Below, in pieces: positions 56,252 to 64,000 of a stretch of 64,000 bases of DNA; position 1 is the stretch's first letter; each line of letters starts with the position of its first letter. Position numbers and translations under genes: made by a program. The DNA is from Bog-473 sp963738135 (GTDB lineage: Bacteria > Actinomycetota > Acidimicrobiia > Acidimicrobiales > RAAP-2): contig CAVTVK010000002.1 in the NCBI GenBank assembly GCA_963738135.1, positions 496,001-560,000 on the forward strand. Direction: 5' to 3'. The notes beneath the pieces are model-generated. The model was not told where the DNA came from. It made no database searches and saw only the letters and a program-made list of their open reading frames with translations.

Positions 56252-57724
56252 ATGGTCGATCTGCCTGATCCAGCGTTGCTCTTTAACGGCGGTCGTCGGA
56301 CCGGCATCTTTTCAGGTACTCGTCCCACGCACCGTGGTGACCTCGTTGTAGAGAGCCATGGCATGGCTCCGATTCCCGAGGACCAGCGCTATGGCTCCTC
56401 GTGGCGGAACCTCACGGTGTGGTTCGCACCGAATATGGAACTCTCCGGTGTCTTCACCGGGACCTTGGCCTTTACGCTCGGGTTGGGATTTTGGCCAGGC
56501 TTCGTGGCCATCGTGATCGGGGTGGTCCTCGGTGCGGTGCCGGTCGGGCTCCTTGCCACCTTGGGACCCAAGACAGGCATGGGGCAGTTGCCGCTCGCGC
56601 GGCTCCCGTTCGGCAGGAGCATCACGCTGCCGGCGGCCGTCCAATGGCTGAGCGCTCTGGCCTGGGACGGGCTTGTCGGGCTCTTCGGTGCCCAAGGAAT
56701 CCAGCTCTTGTTCCACGTGCCCTTCGCCGTGGGAGTGCTCATCGTCCTCGCGCTCGAAGGGCTGGTCGGATTCTTGGGCTACGAGGTAATCCACCAGCTC
56801 GAGACGTGGGGAAGCGCCATCTTGGCCGTCCTGTTCATGGTCTTGTCGGTGCGCATCCTTCAGCACGGCCACATCCCGTTGCACAACACGGTTCACGGCG
56901 GGGCAGCCATCGGTGCCTTTGTCTTGATGACAACGATCGCCTTCAGTGGTTCGTTCAGTTGGGCCAGCTACGCCGCTGACTACAGCCGCTACCAGGAGAA
57001 GGAGACGCCATCGCCGCCGATCTTTTGGTGGACGCTGGGCGGCTTGTGTGCCTCGTATATCTGGACTTACACCATTGGCCTGGCTGGCGCGAAGGTGCTG
57101 AGTAACCAAACGGCAGCGGGGGTGCGCTCCCTCGTGGGCGGAGGCGCGGTTGGCACGTTAGCACTGGTCATTGTCGTCCTCGGGGCGATCACGAGCAATG
57201 CCATGAACGACTATTCAGGGTCCCTCGCTCTACAGGCTTCAGGAGTAAGGCTAAAGCGGAACTGGAGTGCAGCAAGTGGCACGATGATCGCCTTCGGCAT
57301 CATTCTTTGGCTCCATGGTGGAAACACGTCAGCGCGCTTCCAATCCGTGCTGCTCTTTAGCGCGTACTGGATCGCTCCTTTTCTGGCAATCGTCCTGATC
57401 GACTGGCTCGACCGCAAAGGCACTGTCACCCATGAGGCCCTCTGTTCCCTCATGGATCCGAAGGACCTGAACACCGGATGGACTGCACTCGTGAGCCTGG
57501 TTGTCGGCTTCGGTGCCATGGTGCCCTTCATGAACACCGGACTGCTCGTCGGCCCGGTTGCCACACGGCTCGACGGAGCGGACCTGTCTTTCTACGTGGG
57601 TTTTGTAGTCACCTTCTGCGTGTACCTGGTGCTGCGCAAGTGTGAAATCCCAAACGCAATGCTCATTCGAGGTGGTCTTGGAAACCGCTCGGAGGGGGCC
57701 GAGAGGGGAAGAGCCTCTGTTTGA
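56252..57724 (+). CDS. NCS1-family permease under TPP riboswitch
   Basis: 490 residues with about twelve helices. The NCS1 opening 'YGSSWRNLTVWFAPNMELSG' and 'FTGTLAFTLGLGFWPGFVAI', and 'SFSWASYAADYSRYQEKETP' near 240-260, match cytosine/purine-type permeases. The TPP riboswitch directly upstream makes thiamine or its pyrimidine precursor (HMP) the likely cargo, as in CytX-type transporters. ATG 56252 leaves an unusually long N-terminus, so a downstream start (e.g. ATG 56363) is possible; the riboswitch overlap favours 56252. Confidence 0.85.
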   Translation: MVDLPDPALLFNGGRRTGIFSGTRPTHRGDLVVESHGMAPIPEDQRYGSSWRNLTVWFAPNMELSGVFTGTLAFTLGLGFWPGFVAIVIGVVLGAVPVGLLATLGPKTGMGQLPLARLPFGRSITLPAAVQWLSALAWDGLVGLFGAQGIQLLFHVPFAVGVLIVLALEGLVGFLGYEVIHQLETWGSAILAVLFMVLSVRILQHGHIPLHNTVHGGAAIGAFVLMTTIAFSGSFSWASYAADYSRYQEKETPSPPIFWWTLGGLCASYIWTYTIGLAGAKVLSNQTAAGVRSLVGGGAVGTLALVIVVLGAITSNAMNDYSGSLALQASGVRLKRNWSAASGTMIAFGIILWLHGGNTSARFQSVLLFSAYWIAPFLAIVLIDWLDRKGTVTHEALCSLMDPKDLNTGWTALVSLVVGFGAMVPFMNTGLLVGPVATRLDGADLSFYVGFVVTFCVYLVLRKCEIPNAMLIRGGLGNRSEGAERGRASV

Positions 57725-57777
57725 CTAGTCGTGCCCAAGTTGTACCGGATCTCGTTGCATATGGCCCTCTTCGTGCG

Positions 57778-58419
57778 TTATCTCACCTCATCCGATCGCT
57801 CGCAATCGGGACGGTGTGCGCCTTCTTGGATGACTGCGCCACATTCGGGGCAGAGCAAGCCGGCCCAACAGGCCGGATCGCCGCCCTCATCGGTCTCCTC
57901 CGAATCTGAATGCGAGACTGCGCTTGACTCCGATCCACGATTTTTCTCAGGACTGCGTCGATCTACGGCCAAGAAGTCAATCGTGAAGCGCACAGGTCCG
58001 AGCAAGCGCACCTCGTGCTCGACGTCGGGAGGAATGGCTTGGCTCGAACCTGGTCCGAGCACGACGTCGATCGGCGGTTCGGTCGACATGATGAATCGCA
58101 GTGTGCCGCTCTGGACCACCAACCTCCCCCAAGTCCCGTTGCCCAACCGGTGGGCCCGCAACAAGCCCTTGGGCACACTCACCTCGGTCCACTCGGGACT
58201 TGCGCGAACGAATTGGAGCCCTTCGGGGAGTTCCGCTCGGTCACAGAGCGGGCACTCGAGGGGCAGGCCGAGCTTGGACGTCCGTCCCGTTTCCTCGGTT
58301 ATCCAGGGTCGAAGTTGAAATGGTGGACGATGACGAACATGCTGATTGTGGCCACACTCGAGCTCTGCCACCCATTCGGGAACTTCGTCTTGATGGTAGG
58401 CGGTGATTGCTCGTTCCAT
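57778..58419 (-). CDS. DUF3565-DUF1971 (YeaR-like) fusion with zinc-ribbon tail
   Basis: A 213-residue protein. Residues 3-65 are DUF3565 ('AYHQDEVPEWVAELECGHNQ', 'HVRHRPPFQLRPWI') with Cys/His that may bind metal. Residues 70-155 match DUF1971/YeaR ('FVRASPEWTEVSVPKGLLRA', 'GRLVVQSGTLRFIM', 'IPPDVEHEVRLLGPVRFTID'). Residues 188-205 hold a 'GLLCPECGAVI' zinc-ribbon-like end. YeaR homologues are induced by nitrate and NO in enterobacteria. The fusion with DUF3565 is unusual, and the function is unknown. Confidence 0.75.
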   Translation of the reverse strand: MERAITAYHQDEVPEWVAELECGHNQHVRHRPPFQLRPWITEETGRTSKLGLPLECPLCDRAELPEGLQFVRASPEWTEVSVPKGLLRAHRLGNGTWGRLVVQSGTLRFIMSTEPPIDVVLGPGSSQAIPPDVEHEVRLLGPVRFTIDFLAVDRRSPEKNRGSESSAVSHSDSEETDEGGDPACWAGLLCPECGAVIQEGAHRPDCERSDEVR

Positions 58420-58424
58420 GACGA

Positions 58425-60464
58425 TCAGAGGTCCTGTGCGCTGGTTGCAGGCGTCGGGTCGTCTTGTCCAGCGCCGTTCTTCGAGGTTGGGTTGACTCGG
58501 CGCAACGTCAGCACTCGTTCGGCGTGACGCTCTTCTTCGAGGAGCTTTTGGCGGGCCTCGAGAAGGTCGAACTGGGTAATGAGTCCGTCGAGATGGTGAG
58601 CGTCGGCGCGGTCGACGACGGGGAGGACGCCAAGTCCGAGCGCTGCCATCCTGTCGGCCACGCTGCGCAGAATCTCGTCCGGATGGGCCACGATAAGAGC
58701 GGAGACCATGGCCTCGCAGGCCTGGGCGCCGGCCTGGTCCTTTCCGGCCAGGACGGCTGACCAGGGGAGCACGCCGACCAGACCAGAGCCGTTGTCGAGC
58801 ACCGGGTAGAGGCGCTGCCGACGTTCGTGCGAGCCCTCAGGAAGGGACTGATAGAGCTCGCTGAGCAACCGAGTGGGCTCAACGGTGTAGATGTCGGTGT
58901 CCATGACCTCTCGCACAAAGGTGGCTTCGAGTGGGTCGACGGCGTACTCGCGCATGACATGAAAGCCTCGCCGGGCCACCTTCTCGGTCAGGATCGAGCG
59001 CTTCAGCACCAGCACGCTCACCAGATGGGCCACGGTGGCGACGACCAAGAGAGCAAGAATGCTGTTTTGGTCGTGGGTGAGCTCGAACGCGAAGATGATT
59101 GCGGTAAAGGGGGAGCGCGTGACGCCCGCCATCGCCCCGGCGAGCCCGAGCAGCGCGTAGACCCCGGGCGTCGTTCCCGGCAGAACGTGACCCATGATGC
59201 CGCCGATGGCCGCCCCCATCATCATGATGGGGGCGAGGATGCCGCCGCTGGTCCCGCTGCCGAGCGCACCAGACCAGATGACGAGCTTGACGACGAGCAG
59301 GAGGAGGAGCGCATCGACCGCGAGCTGGCCCAGCAGCTCGGCGTGGATCGTGTTGTAGCCCACACCGAGTGCTCGAGGATCGATCAAGCCGCCGACTCCG
59401 ATGAGGACTCCGCCGATCATGGGCCACCACATCCAGTGCAAGTGCCCGGTGAGCTTCTTGAAGAGGTCCTCGAAGCGATAGACGGCCTGGGTCATGACCC
59501 AGGCGCCGAGACCGGTGGCGAGGCCGACGGCGGCGGCCCCGAGAAGGACCACGCCGCCGAGCGGAGCATGGTGTGGGACCGGGAAGAGGGGCTGAGGCGA
59601 GACGAGGCCGGCATTCGCCATCACCATCCGCAAGCCGTCAGCGGTCGCTGCGGCCAGGCCGATCAAGACCATTGAACGCGGTCTGAACTCGAAGGCCAAC
59701 AGTTCGACCCCGAACAAGGTTGCAGCCACGGGGGTGCCGAACACGGCGCTCATGCCAGCAGCAGCCCCGGCAACGAGCAGGGCTCGCCGTTGCGCTGCGG
59801 TGAGATGAAAGAGCTGACCGATAACGGATCCGACGGCACCTCCGGTCAAGATGATCGGTCCCTCGGCGCCGAAGGGACCGCCGGTGCCAATGCTGATGGC
59901 ACTCGAGATCGGCTTCAAGATGGCCAAGCGCGGCTGGACCCGGCTGCCGTTGATCAAAATACGCTCCATGGCTTCTGGAATGCCGTGGCCACGAATCTGC
60001 TCGGAACCGAATCGGGCCATCAGGCCGACGATCAGACCACCGCCGATGGGGATGATGATGGCGATGGCACCGAGCGTGTTGGCGTTGGGCGAGACCAGAT
60101 GCACGCTGAGGCGCTGGTAGTAGAAGAGGTTGGTGAAGAACCCAATCATGGAGAGCAACGCCAGCGAGATTCCGGCTCCGATGACGCCGATCAGAATTGC
60201 CAAAGGTACGAGCTGCAAGATTGCGGGAGTGGTCGTGAAGTCCCCGAGTGCCCGCTCGCTCGTGTCAGCTCGACGGTGATCGTTACCGAAGAGGGCTGGA
60301 TCGTCGTCTCGGGCAGAATGAGTCGAGCCCGTATCGTCCTCTTGGACGTCACTGGCCCTGGGATCGTGGACGTCCGAATCGCCGCTGTTCAGGCCTGCTT
60401 TCCCTTCACCCGCTGTGTCTTCCCCATCGGGCATCTGCCCCGATTCGACGTTGCGTTCGCTCAC
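58425..60464 (-). CDS. ClC-type chloride channel/transporter with CBS pair
   Basis: 679 residues: a polar acidic N-terminus of about 75, a ClC core with 'RGHGIPEAMERILINGSRVQ', 'SIGTGGPFGAEGPIILTGGA' (the GxxGxEGP selectivity/gating Glu) and 'GSGTSGGILAPIMMMGAAIG', then two CBS domains (about 520-640) and a charged tail. It conducts or exchanges Cl-/H+ across the membrane. CBS domains usually bind adenylates to regulate it. Intact; it precedes the divergent MarR-DUF488 gene. Confidence 0.9.
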   Translation of the reverse strand: MSERNVESGQMPDGEDTAGEGKAGLNSGDSDVHDPRASDVQEDDTGSTHSARDDDPALFGNDHRRADTSERALGDFTTTPAILQLVPLAILIGVIGAGISLALLSMIGFFTNLFYYQRLSVHLVSPNANTLGAIAIIIPIGGGLIVGLMARFGSEQIRGHGIPEAMERILINGSRVQPRLAILKPISSAISIGTGGPFGAEGPIILTGGAVGSVIGQLFHLTAAQRRALLVAGAAAGMSAVFGTPVAATLFGVELLAFEFRPRSMVLIGLAAATADGLRMVMANAGLVSPQPLFPVPHHAPLGGVVLLGAAAVGLATGLGAWVMTQAVYRFEDLFKKLTGHLHWMWWPMIGGVLIGVGGLIDPRALGVGYNTIHAELLGQLAVDALLLLLVVKLVIWSGALGSGTSGGILAPIMMMGAAIGGIMGHVLPGTTPGVYALLGLAGAMAGVTRSPFTAIIFAFELTHDQNSILALLVVATVAHLVSVLVLKRSILTEKVARRGFHVMREYAVDPLEATFVREVMDTDIYTVEPTRLLSELYQSLPEGSHERRQRLYPVLDNGSGLVGVLPWSAVLAGKDQAGAQACEAMVSALIVAHPDEILRSVADRMAALGLGVLPVVDRADAHHLDGLITQFDLLEARQKLLEEERHAERVLTLRRVNPTSKNGAGQDDPTPATSAQDL

Positions 60465-60565
60465 CGGTGAGCCCGGTCGACTGCTCGCGCGCCCGAGTCA
60501 GCGGAAAGGGAGAGTTCGCCTGATGTGCCGAGCCGTAGTCGGTCGGTGGCTCCATTCATCGTGAC

Positions 60566-60578
60566 ACGATGTTATCGT
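60566..60578. promoter_or_regulatory. Candidate MarR operator
   Basis: ACGAT-GTT-ATCGT is a perfect 5-bp inverted repeat eight bases before the MarR-DUF488 start, suited to autorepression. A related TATC-GT-GATA occurs in the promoter of the membrane protein at 61687. Confidence 0.5.
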
Positions 60579-60585
60579 AGATGGA

Positions 60586-61404
60586 ATGAGCCTGCCTGAT
60601 GAGAGCTACACCCGTCTCTTGGCGCTGCGGACGGGCCTTCGTCACTTCGAACGCTGGAGCGAGCAGCAAGCTCAAGCCGCAGGGTTGACTCCCGCCCAGC
60701 ACCAGCTGCTCCTCGCGGTCCGCGGACATGGGGACCCTCGCGGTCCCACTATCGGCGAGGTGGCGGACTACCTCTTGTTGCGCCACCACAGCGCAGTCGG
60801 TCTCGTGGACCGTGCTGACGCTGCTGGGCTGGTCACGCGCACCAGGGACCCCGAGGATCATCGTGTCGTCCGCATTCAACTCACCAAAGTCGGCGCCAAA
60901 CGCCTCGAGGCGCTCTCGACCCTCCATCTCGAAGAACTCGAACGCCTCGCCCTCGAGATCCCTGGAGCGTGGCGGGACTTGGCACCGGTGCAACGGCTGC
61001 ATGGTTTCCCCGGGACTGCATCCGCGACCGGGCAGTCCGACCACGAGACCGTCCACGTCGGGATCGCCCGCGTCAACGACGGTGTCACCAAGCGCGCGGC
61101 TCGGCGGATTCTCGTTGACCGGCTCTGGCCGCGGGGCGTCTCCCGAGTCGATGCTCCATTCGAGAGCTGGATGAAAGACGTTGCCCCGAGCAGCGATCTG
61201 CGCAAATGGTATGGGCACCAACCCAAGCGCTTCGCCGAATTCGCCCGGCGTTACCGCAAAGAGCTCACCAAAGGTGCAACCCAAGAGGCACTTGAGATCA
61301 TCCGTCTCCAAGCAGTGCAAAACCCCACCGTTCTTGTCACAGCGACAAAGGATCTTGAACATTCGGGCGCGGCCGTCTTGCAAGAAATCCTCGCCGACGG
61401 TTGA
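60586..61404 (+). CDS. MarR regulator fused to DUF488
   Basis: A 272-residue single frame. Residues 5-145 are a MarR winged helix ('LLALRTGLRHFERWSEQQAQ', 'EVADYLLLRHHSAVGLVDRA', 'RTRDPEDHRVVRIQLTKVGA'). Residues about 162-270 are DUF488 ('RRILVDRLWPRGVSRVDAPF', 'DLRKWYGHQPKRFAEFARRY', 'LVTATKDLEHSGAAVL'). No start codon lies between the domains, so the fusion appears genuine. DUF488 may act as the sensor. A palindrome sits just upstream. Confidence 0.85.
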   Translation: MSLPDESYTRLLALRTGLRHFERWSEQQAQAAGLTPAQHQLLLAVRGHGDPRGPTIGEVADYLLLRHHSAVGLVDRADAAGLVTRTRDPEDHRVVRIQLTKVGAKRLEALSTLHLEELERLALEIPGAWRDLAPVQRLHGFPGTASATGQSDHETVHVGIARVNDGVTKRAARRILVDRLWPRGVSRVDAPFESWMKDVAPSSDLRKWYGHQPKRFAEFARRYRKELTKGATQEALEIIRLQAVQNPTVLVTATKDLEHSGAAVLQEILADG

Positions 61405-61411
61405 GCAAGCC

Positions 61412-61687
61412 TCAATGGCGGGCGGGACCAGGTGAGTCTTGCGTGCCGGGGAGCGCGTTGTGATGGTGCAGGGCGTAGAGCGGATGGAGCAGGCGAGGGT
61501 GACTGCATGAGGGGCATGAATCCACCGGCTCCGATTTCGATGTGATGCAAAGGCGTCCGCAACCCTGGCAGTGGACGACATGAAAGAACACACCAAGACA
61601 TCCGAGTAGGCCGAAGTAGAGCCCGCCCATCGCCACGATTCCGAGCGCCAGCGCCAGTATCGCGATCACGATTTCCAGGATCACCAT
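61412..61687 (-). CDS. Small membrane protein with zinc-ribbon-like cysteines
   Basis: ATG 61687 gives 91 residues. One or two helices (about 3-40, rich in Ile/Ala/Gly) are followed by a cytoplasmic segment 'VVHCQGCGRLCITSKSEPVD', 'SCPSCSHPRLLHP' that resembles a rubredoxin/zinc ribbon with two CxxC pairs. A palindromic TATCGTGATA occurs upstream. No known family is recognised. It converges with the MarR-DUF488 gene, ending seven bases away. Confidence 0.55.
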   Translation of the reverse strand: MVILEIVIAILALALGIVAMGGLYFGLLGCLGVFFHVVHCQGCGRLCITSKSEPVDSCPSCSHPRLLHPLYALHHHNALPGTQDSPGPARH

Positions 61688-62164
61688 GTCTTTCACTTTC
61701 TCTCGTATAGAGATTATATCGTGATAAGATACCAATCACAAGAGTGAGAGCCGGACGGAGATGCCGGCATGGGGGCTGTCGAGTGCGCCTTCACCAGGAC
61801 CCGAAGGGACCACGCGGCCTGCTCAGTGCGAGCCCGAGAGGTCCCAGTCGTTTGGGATGCGGACCTTGGTTGCCCGCCGCGAGATCGTCTCTAGAACGAA
61901 GGTTCGCGGGATTACGGCCTTATGGAGGAGTCGAGACTCAGACGAATGCACATGTCACAAAAGTGCAATCTGTCGCTTACTGCCGTCTTAGGAATCCGGG
62001 TAGGAACCCGACGCTGGTGGTGACGTGAATGCGGCTCGGATCATCGACCGTCGCGGTCTCCAGAGGCCCGCGCGGTGGACTGTTACGAAGCGCGCTGTAT
62101 TGAGAATCTCGGTTCCGCATTCGAGGGGAAGGGTTGTGCATTGTAAAAGAAAGGGGATGAGCGG
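61688..62164. other. Region without a confident gene
   Basis: About 480 bp between the zinc-ribbon gene and the collagen-like gene. Beyond the promoter of the former I see no supported feature. Confidence 0.4.
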
Positions 62165-62857
62165 ATGGTGAACACCAACGACTTACGGCACAACGTCGTG
62201 GAGTTCGGCGATACGCAGCCGGTGCCGCCGATTGGCCCGTCAAAGGGGAATGGAGGGACCTCAAACCCGATGTTGGTCTGGGGACTCGTCATAGCGATCG
62301 TGGCGGCACTCTGCGCTGTGGGTATCGGGGTGTTCGCGCTGACTGCGTCGCCTGATGCGATTGCAGGTCCACAAGGGGCGACCGGTGCGCAGGGTGCCAC
62401 CGGTGCCCAGGGGAGTCAAGGGGTGCCGGGCGCCCAAGGACCCCAAGGAGCGACAGGATCGCCTGGACCGGCCGGACCGAAGGGAGCCACGGGGATTACG
62501 GGGAACCAAGGCTCTCCCGGCCCTGCCGGTCCGGCGGGTGCGCAAGGGCCTCGGGGCACTACCGGAGCGACCGGCACGATCGTCGCGAGTACGGCGGTAT
62601 CCGGACCGATCGTCCTCTCGATCCCCAACCCGGCGATCGGCACGACCGTTACCGCAACGGCATCATGCTCCACGGGGGAAATCTCACTCGGAGGTGGAGC
62701 TCAGGTCTCTGCACCAGGTCTCTCGAGCAAGAGCGTCACCTTGCGATCCTCGTTCCCCACGGGAACCAACTCGTGGCGAGCGGTCGGCATGGTGATCGGG
62801 TCACTTGGTTCTGGACAACAGATGTCAGTTCACCCATATGTCCTCTGCGGCAAATGA
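62165..62857 (+). CDS. Membrane-anchored collagen-like repeat protein
   Basis: 230 residues. A polar N-terminus (1-35) is followed by one membrane helix (about 37-61) and about 23 uninterrupted Gly-X-Y triplets at 68-137 ('GPQGATGAQGATGAQGSQG' and onwards). An 85-residue β-rich C-terminal head follows with 'CSTGEISLGGGAQV' and a final 'YVLCGK'. The order suits a type II anchored surface protein with a triple-helical stalk. The last two Cys may pair. Bacterial collagen-like proteins mediate adhesion; the partner is unknown. Confidence 0.82.
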   Translation: MVNTNDLRHNVVEFGDTQPVPPIGPSKGNGGTSNPMLVWGLVIAIVAALCAVGIGVFALTASPDAIAGPQGATGAQGATGAQGSQGVPGAQGPQGATGSPGPAGPKGATGITGNQGSPGPAGPAGAQGPRGTTGATGTIVASTAVSGPIVLSIPNPAIGTTVTATASCSTGEISLGGGAQVSAPGLSSKSVTLRSSFPTGTNSWRAVGMVIGSLGSGQQMSVHPYVLCGK

Positions 62858-62881
62858 TGACGAAAGACGCATCGTAGAAGT

Positions 62882-62910
62882 CGGCGGTTCGAGTCCGCTC
62901 ACCTCCACCA
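62882..62910 (+). other. tRNA 3'-end fragment, likely attachment-site remnant
   Basis: A T-arm (GGCGG-TTCGAGT-CCGCT) is followed by acceptor strand CACCTCC, discriminator A and CCA. No matching GGAGGTG 5' half or anticodon arm precedes it, so this is only the tRNA 3' end, as left at the far end of an element integrated in a tRNA gene. It does not match the tRNA-Val at 7423. Confidence 0.65.
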
Positions 62911-63301
62911 AATGAAAGGCCAGGTCAGAGGCATGAGATCCCCAAGAGTCCACCAAGCGCCGTTGAGCACTACGGGACCTGTCGCAGATGTCGTAGATGC
63001 GGGTTATTCGGCAAGAGCTCTACTCACAGGTTGGCGCAAAAGTACGAAAGAAACCTCAGCGCCTACGGCAAGTCCCAAACGGGCAGCCATGGGGAGAGTC
63101 CTGGGACTGAAGGAAGTCCCACTCGGTTGCGAGGCAATACCACTCAGGTTCGAGGGCCTGGAATGGGCGGGGTAAGGGCGCGAGGATTGAATTGGGAGAC
63201 ATTCGCAGAGTCCGGAGCTTGACATCAAGCCCGGGCGCGACGTTCTCTCAATAGCAGAGGCGGGACGATGGCAACCCGGGGAGAAGGGGGGTGTTTCGCT
63301 C
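62911..63301. other. Region without a confident gene
   Basis: About 390 bp beyond the tRNA fragment with no recognisable gene; a short plus-strand frame at 62912-63175 has no family. Confidence 0.35.
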
Positions 63302-63778
63302 GTGGTCCTGCTGGTCGACCAAACCAGCGGTCGGCTCAGCCCTCGCCGGGCGGGGCTTTGGAAACACGCGCGGGCACTGCTGACGGCTGGCGGCCTGGAC
63401 CGCGCCCTGGCGCAAGGGGTTCAACCGGAGGCGTCAGTCGAGTTGGCGCTGCGATCGCAGCGATTGGTGCGACCGTCGGTCCGGCGCAAACTCGCCAAGA
63501 GCCTGCGACTACTCCTTGCTGCGGCTGACCGGTCACATCCAGCGTCCCGGTTCGCAGTCCCTCTCTGTCGGGACAGGATCGCGGAGGCAGCGGCGGACAT
63601 GCGCGCTCTCATCGACGGCCTGGTTGCGACCGGGCCCGTGGCCGCGCAGGGCGTCGCGCAGGTCTGGGTCCTGCTCGGCGACGGGTGTGGTCCCCTCTAC
63701 AGCCGCGCCAGTGGCGACAGCGTTCGACGAAGGGTCCAAGAGGCGATCGCGGCGTTGGACCCCCTCACGGACGTGTAG
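63302..63778 (+). CDS. Hypothetical helical protein
   Basis: 158 residues from GTG 63302, with a purine-rich ribosome site upstream. It is mostly helical and Arg/Ala/Leu-rich: 'RRAGLWKHARALLTAGGLDR', 'VRRKLAKSLRLLLAAADRSH', 'IAEAAADMRALIDGLVATGP'. It resembles uncharacterised short actinobacterial proteins, but I cannot name a family. There are no membrane segments. Confidence 0.5.
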   Translation: MVLLVDQTSGRLSPRRAGLWKHARALLTAGGLDRALAQGVQPEASVELALRSQRLVRPSVRRKLAKSLRLLLAAADRSHPASRFAVPLCRDRIAEAAADMRALIDGLVATGPVAAQGVAQVWVLLGDGCGPLYSRASGDSVRRRVQEAIAALDPLTDV

Positions 63779-64000
63779 CCGGCGGGCTCTGGGGGCCCGG
63801 TGGCTCACCACCAGCGATGAAAGAGGGAGAACCGTGTCATGCTGGGGGTGACACGATCCGCCAGCACGAGACGGTTCGCCCGGTTCACAGCTAACGCGAT
63901 CGCCTGCCAGGACCGACACCGCCTTTGCGAACTTGTGGTTGTCGAACGTGATGCCGTTAGGACTCACTCGGTAACTGACGATCCATCGCTGTGACGAAGG

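Noticed and set aside
62882..62910. The tRNA fragment as the right end of the tRNA-Val element
   Set aside because: T-arm and acceptor sequences differ from tRNA-Val (GTGGG...AGCGCCC versus GGCGG...CACCTCC), so it cannot be the matching attachment site.

Overview
High-GC DNA from an actinobacterium. A WhiB protein, a stand-alone suf operon, an actinobacterial tRNA-Val with a neighbouring conjugative-element remnant, and tight GTG/ATG-overlapping operons all fit that phylum. Acidimicrobiia-like bacteria are my best guess, but nothing here proves the class. I see one tRNA gene, no rRNA, no CRISPR array and no intact insertion sequence.

Layout. 1-6.6 kb: an acyl-CoA reductase/HAD fusion with a divergent TetR regulator, then two secreted Ig-like repeat proteins. 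7.4-12.1 kb: tRNA-Val(CAC) followed by a decayed integrative conjugative element (integrase, two excisionase-like HTH proteins, ArdC-like and TraG-like pseudogenes, DUF4913). 12-18 kb: degraded or frameshifted genes, including folD and a nitronate monooxygenase. 18-44 kb: a dense stress and Fe-S region with hemerythrin, acnA, metE, alkA, DUF488, a MIP18 protein and DUF2249 on the minus strand; a ferredoxin-reductase-like flavoprotein; a putative heme/NO membrane protein; and a suf operon headed by a hemerythrin-DUF2249 fusion. It also holds peroxiredoxin/OsmC, universal stress proteins, a SufR-like regulator, WhiB and transaldolase. 45-64 kb: PAS, NHL, DUF2231, GH15, Dps-like, a second SufR-like regulator, an orphan cytochrome oxidase subunit I, a truncated hemoglobin, a TPP-riboswitch-controlled NCS1 permease, a YeaR-like protein, a ClC channel, a MarR-DUF488 fusion and a collagen-like protein.

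Main result. A 16-bp palindrome, TCTAGT-N4-ACTAGA, recurs in the short intergenic regions from 18.8 to 55.2 kb, usually 20-60 bp upstream of a start codon. It precedes genes with one theme: Fe-S assembly and repair, di-iron and heme NO/O2-binding proteins, peroxide defence and universal stress. Two almost identical copies of a winged-helix protein with three C-terminal cysteines (SufR-like) each carry the same palindrome in their own promoter. I infer a local redox or nitrosative-stress regulon controlled by this duplicated regulator.

Quality warning. Many well-conserved genes (acnA, metE, folD, sufB, peroxiredoxin, GH15 and others) are broken by single-base frameshifts while protein similarity continues in the next frame. 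This looks more like uncorrected indels in the assembly than mass decay, so I list these as genes with frameshifts and keep 'pseudogene' for clearly truncated or heavily shredded loci.
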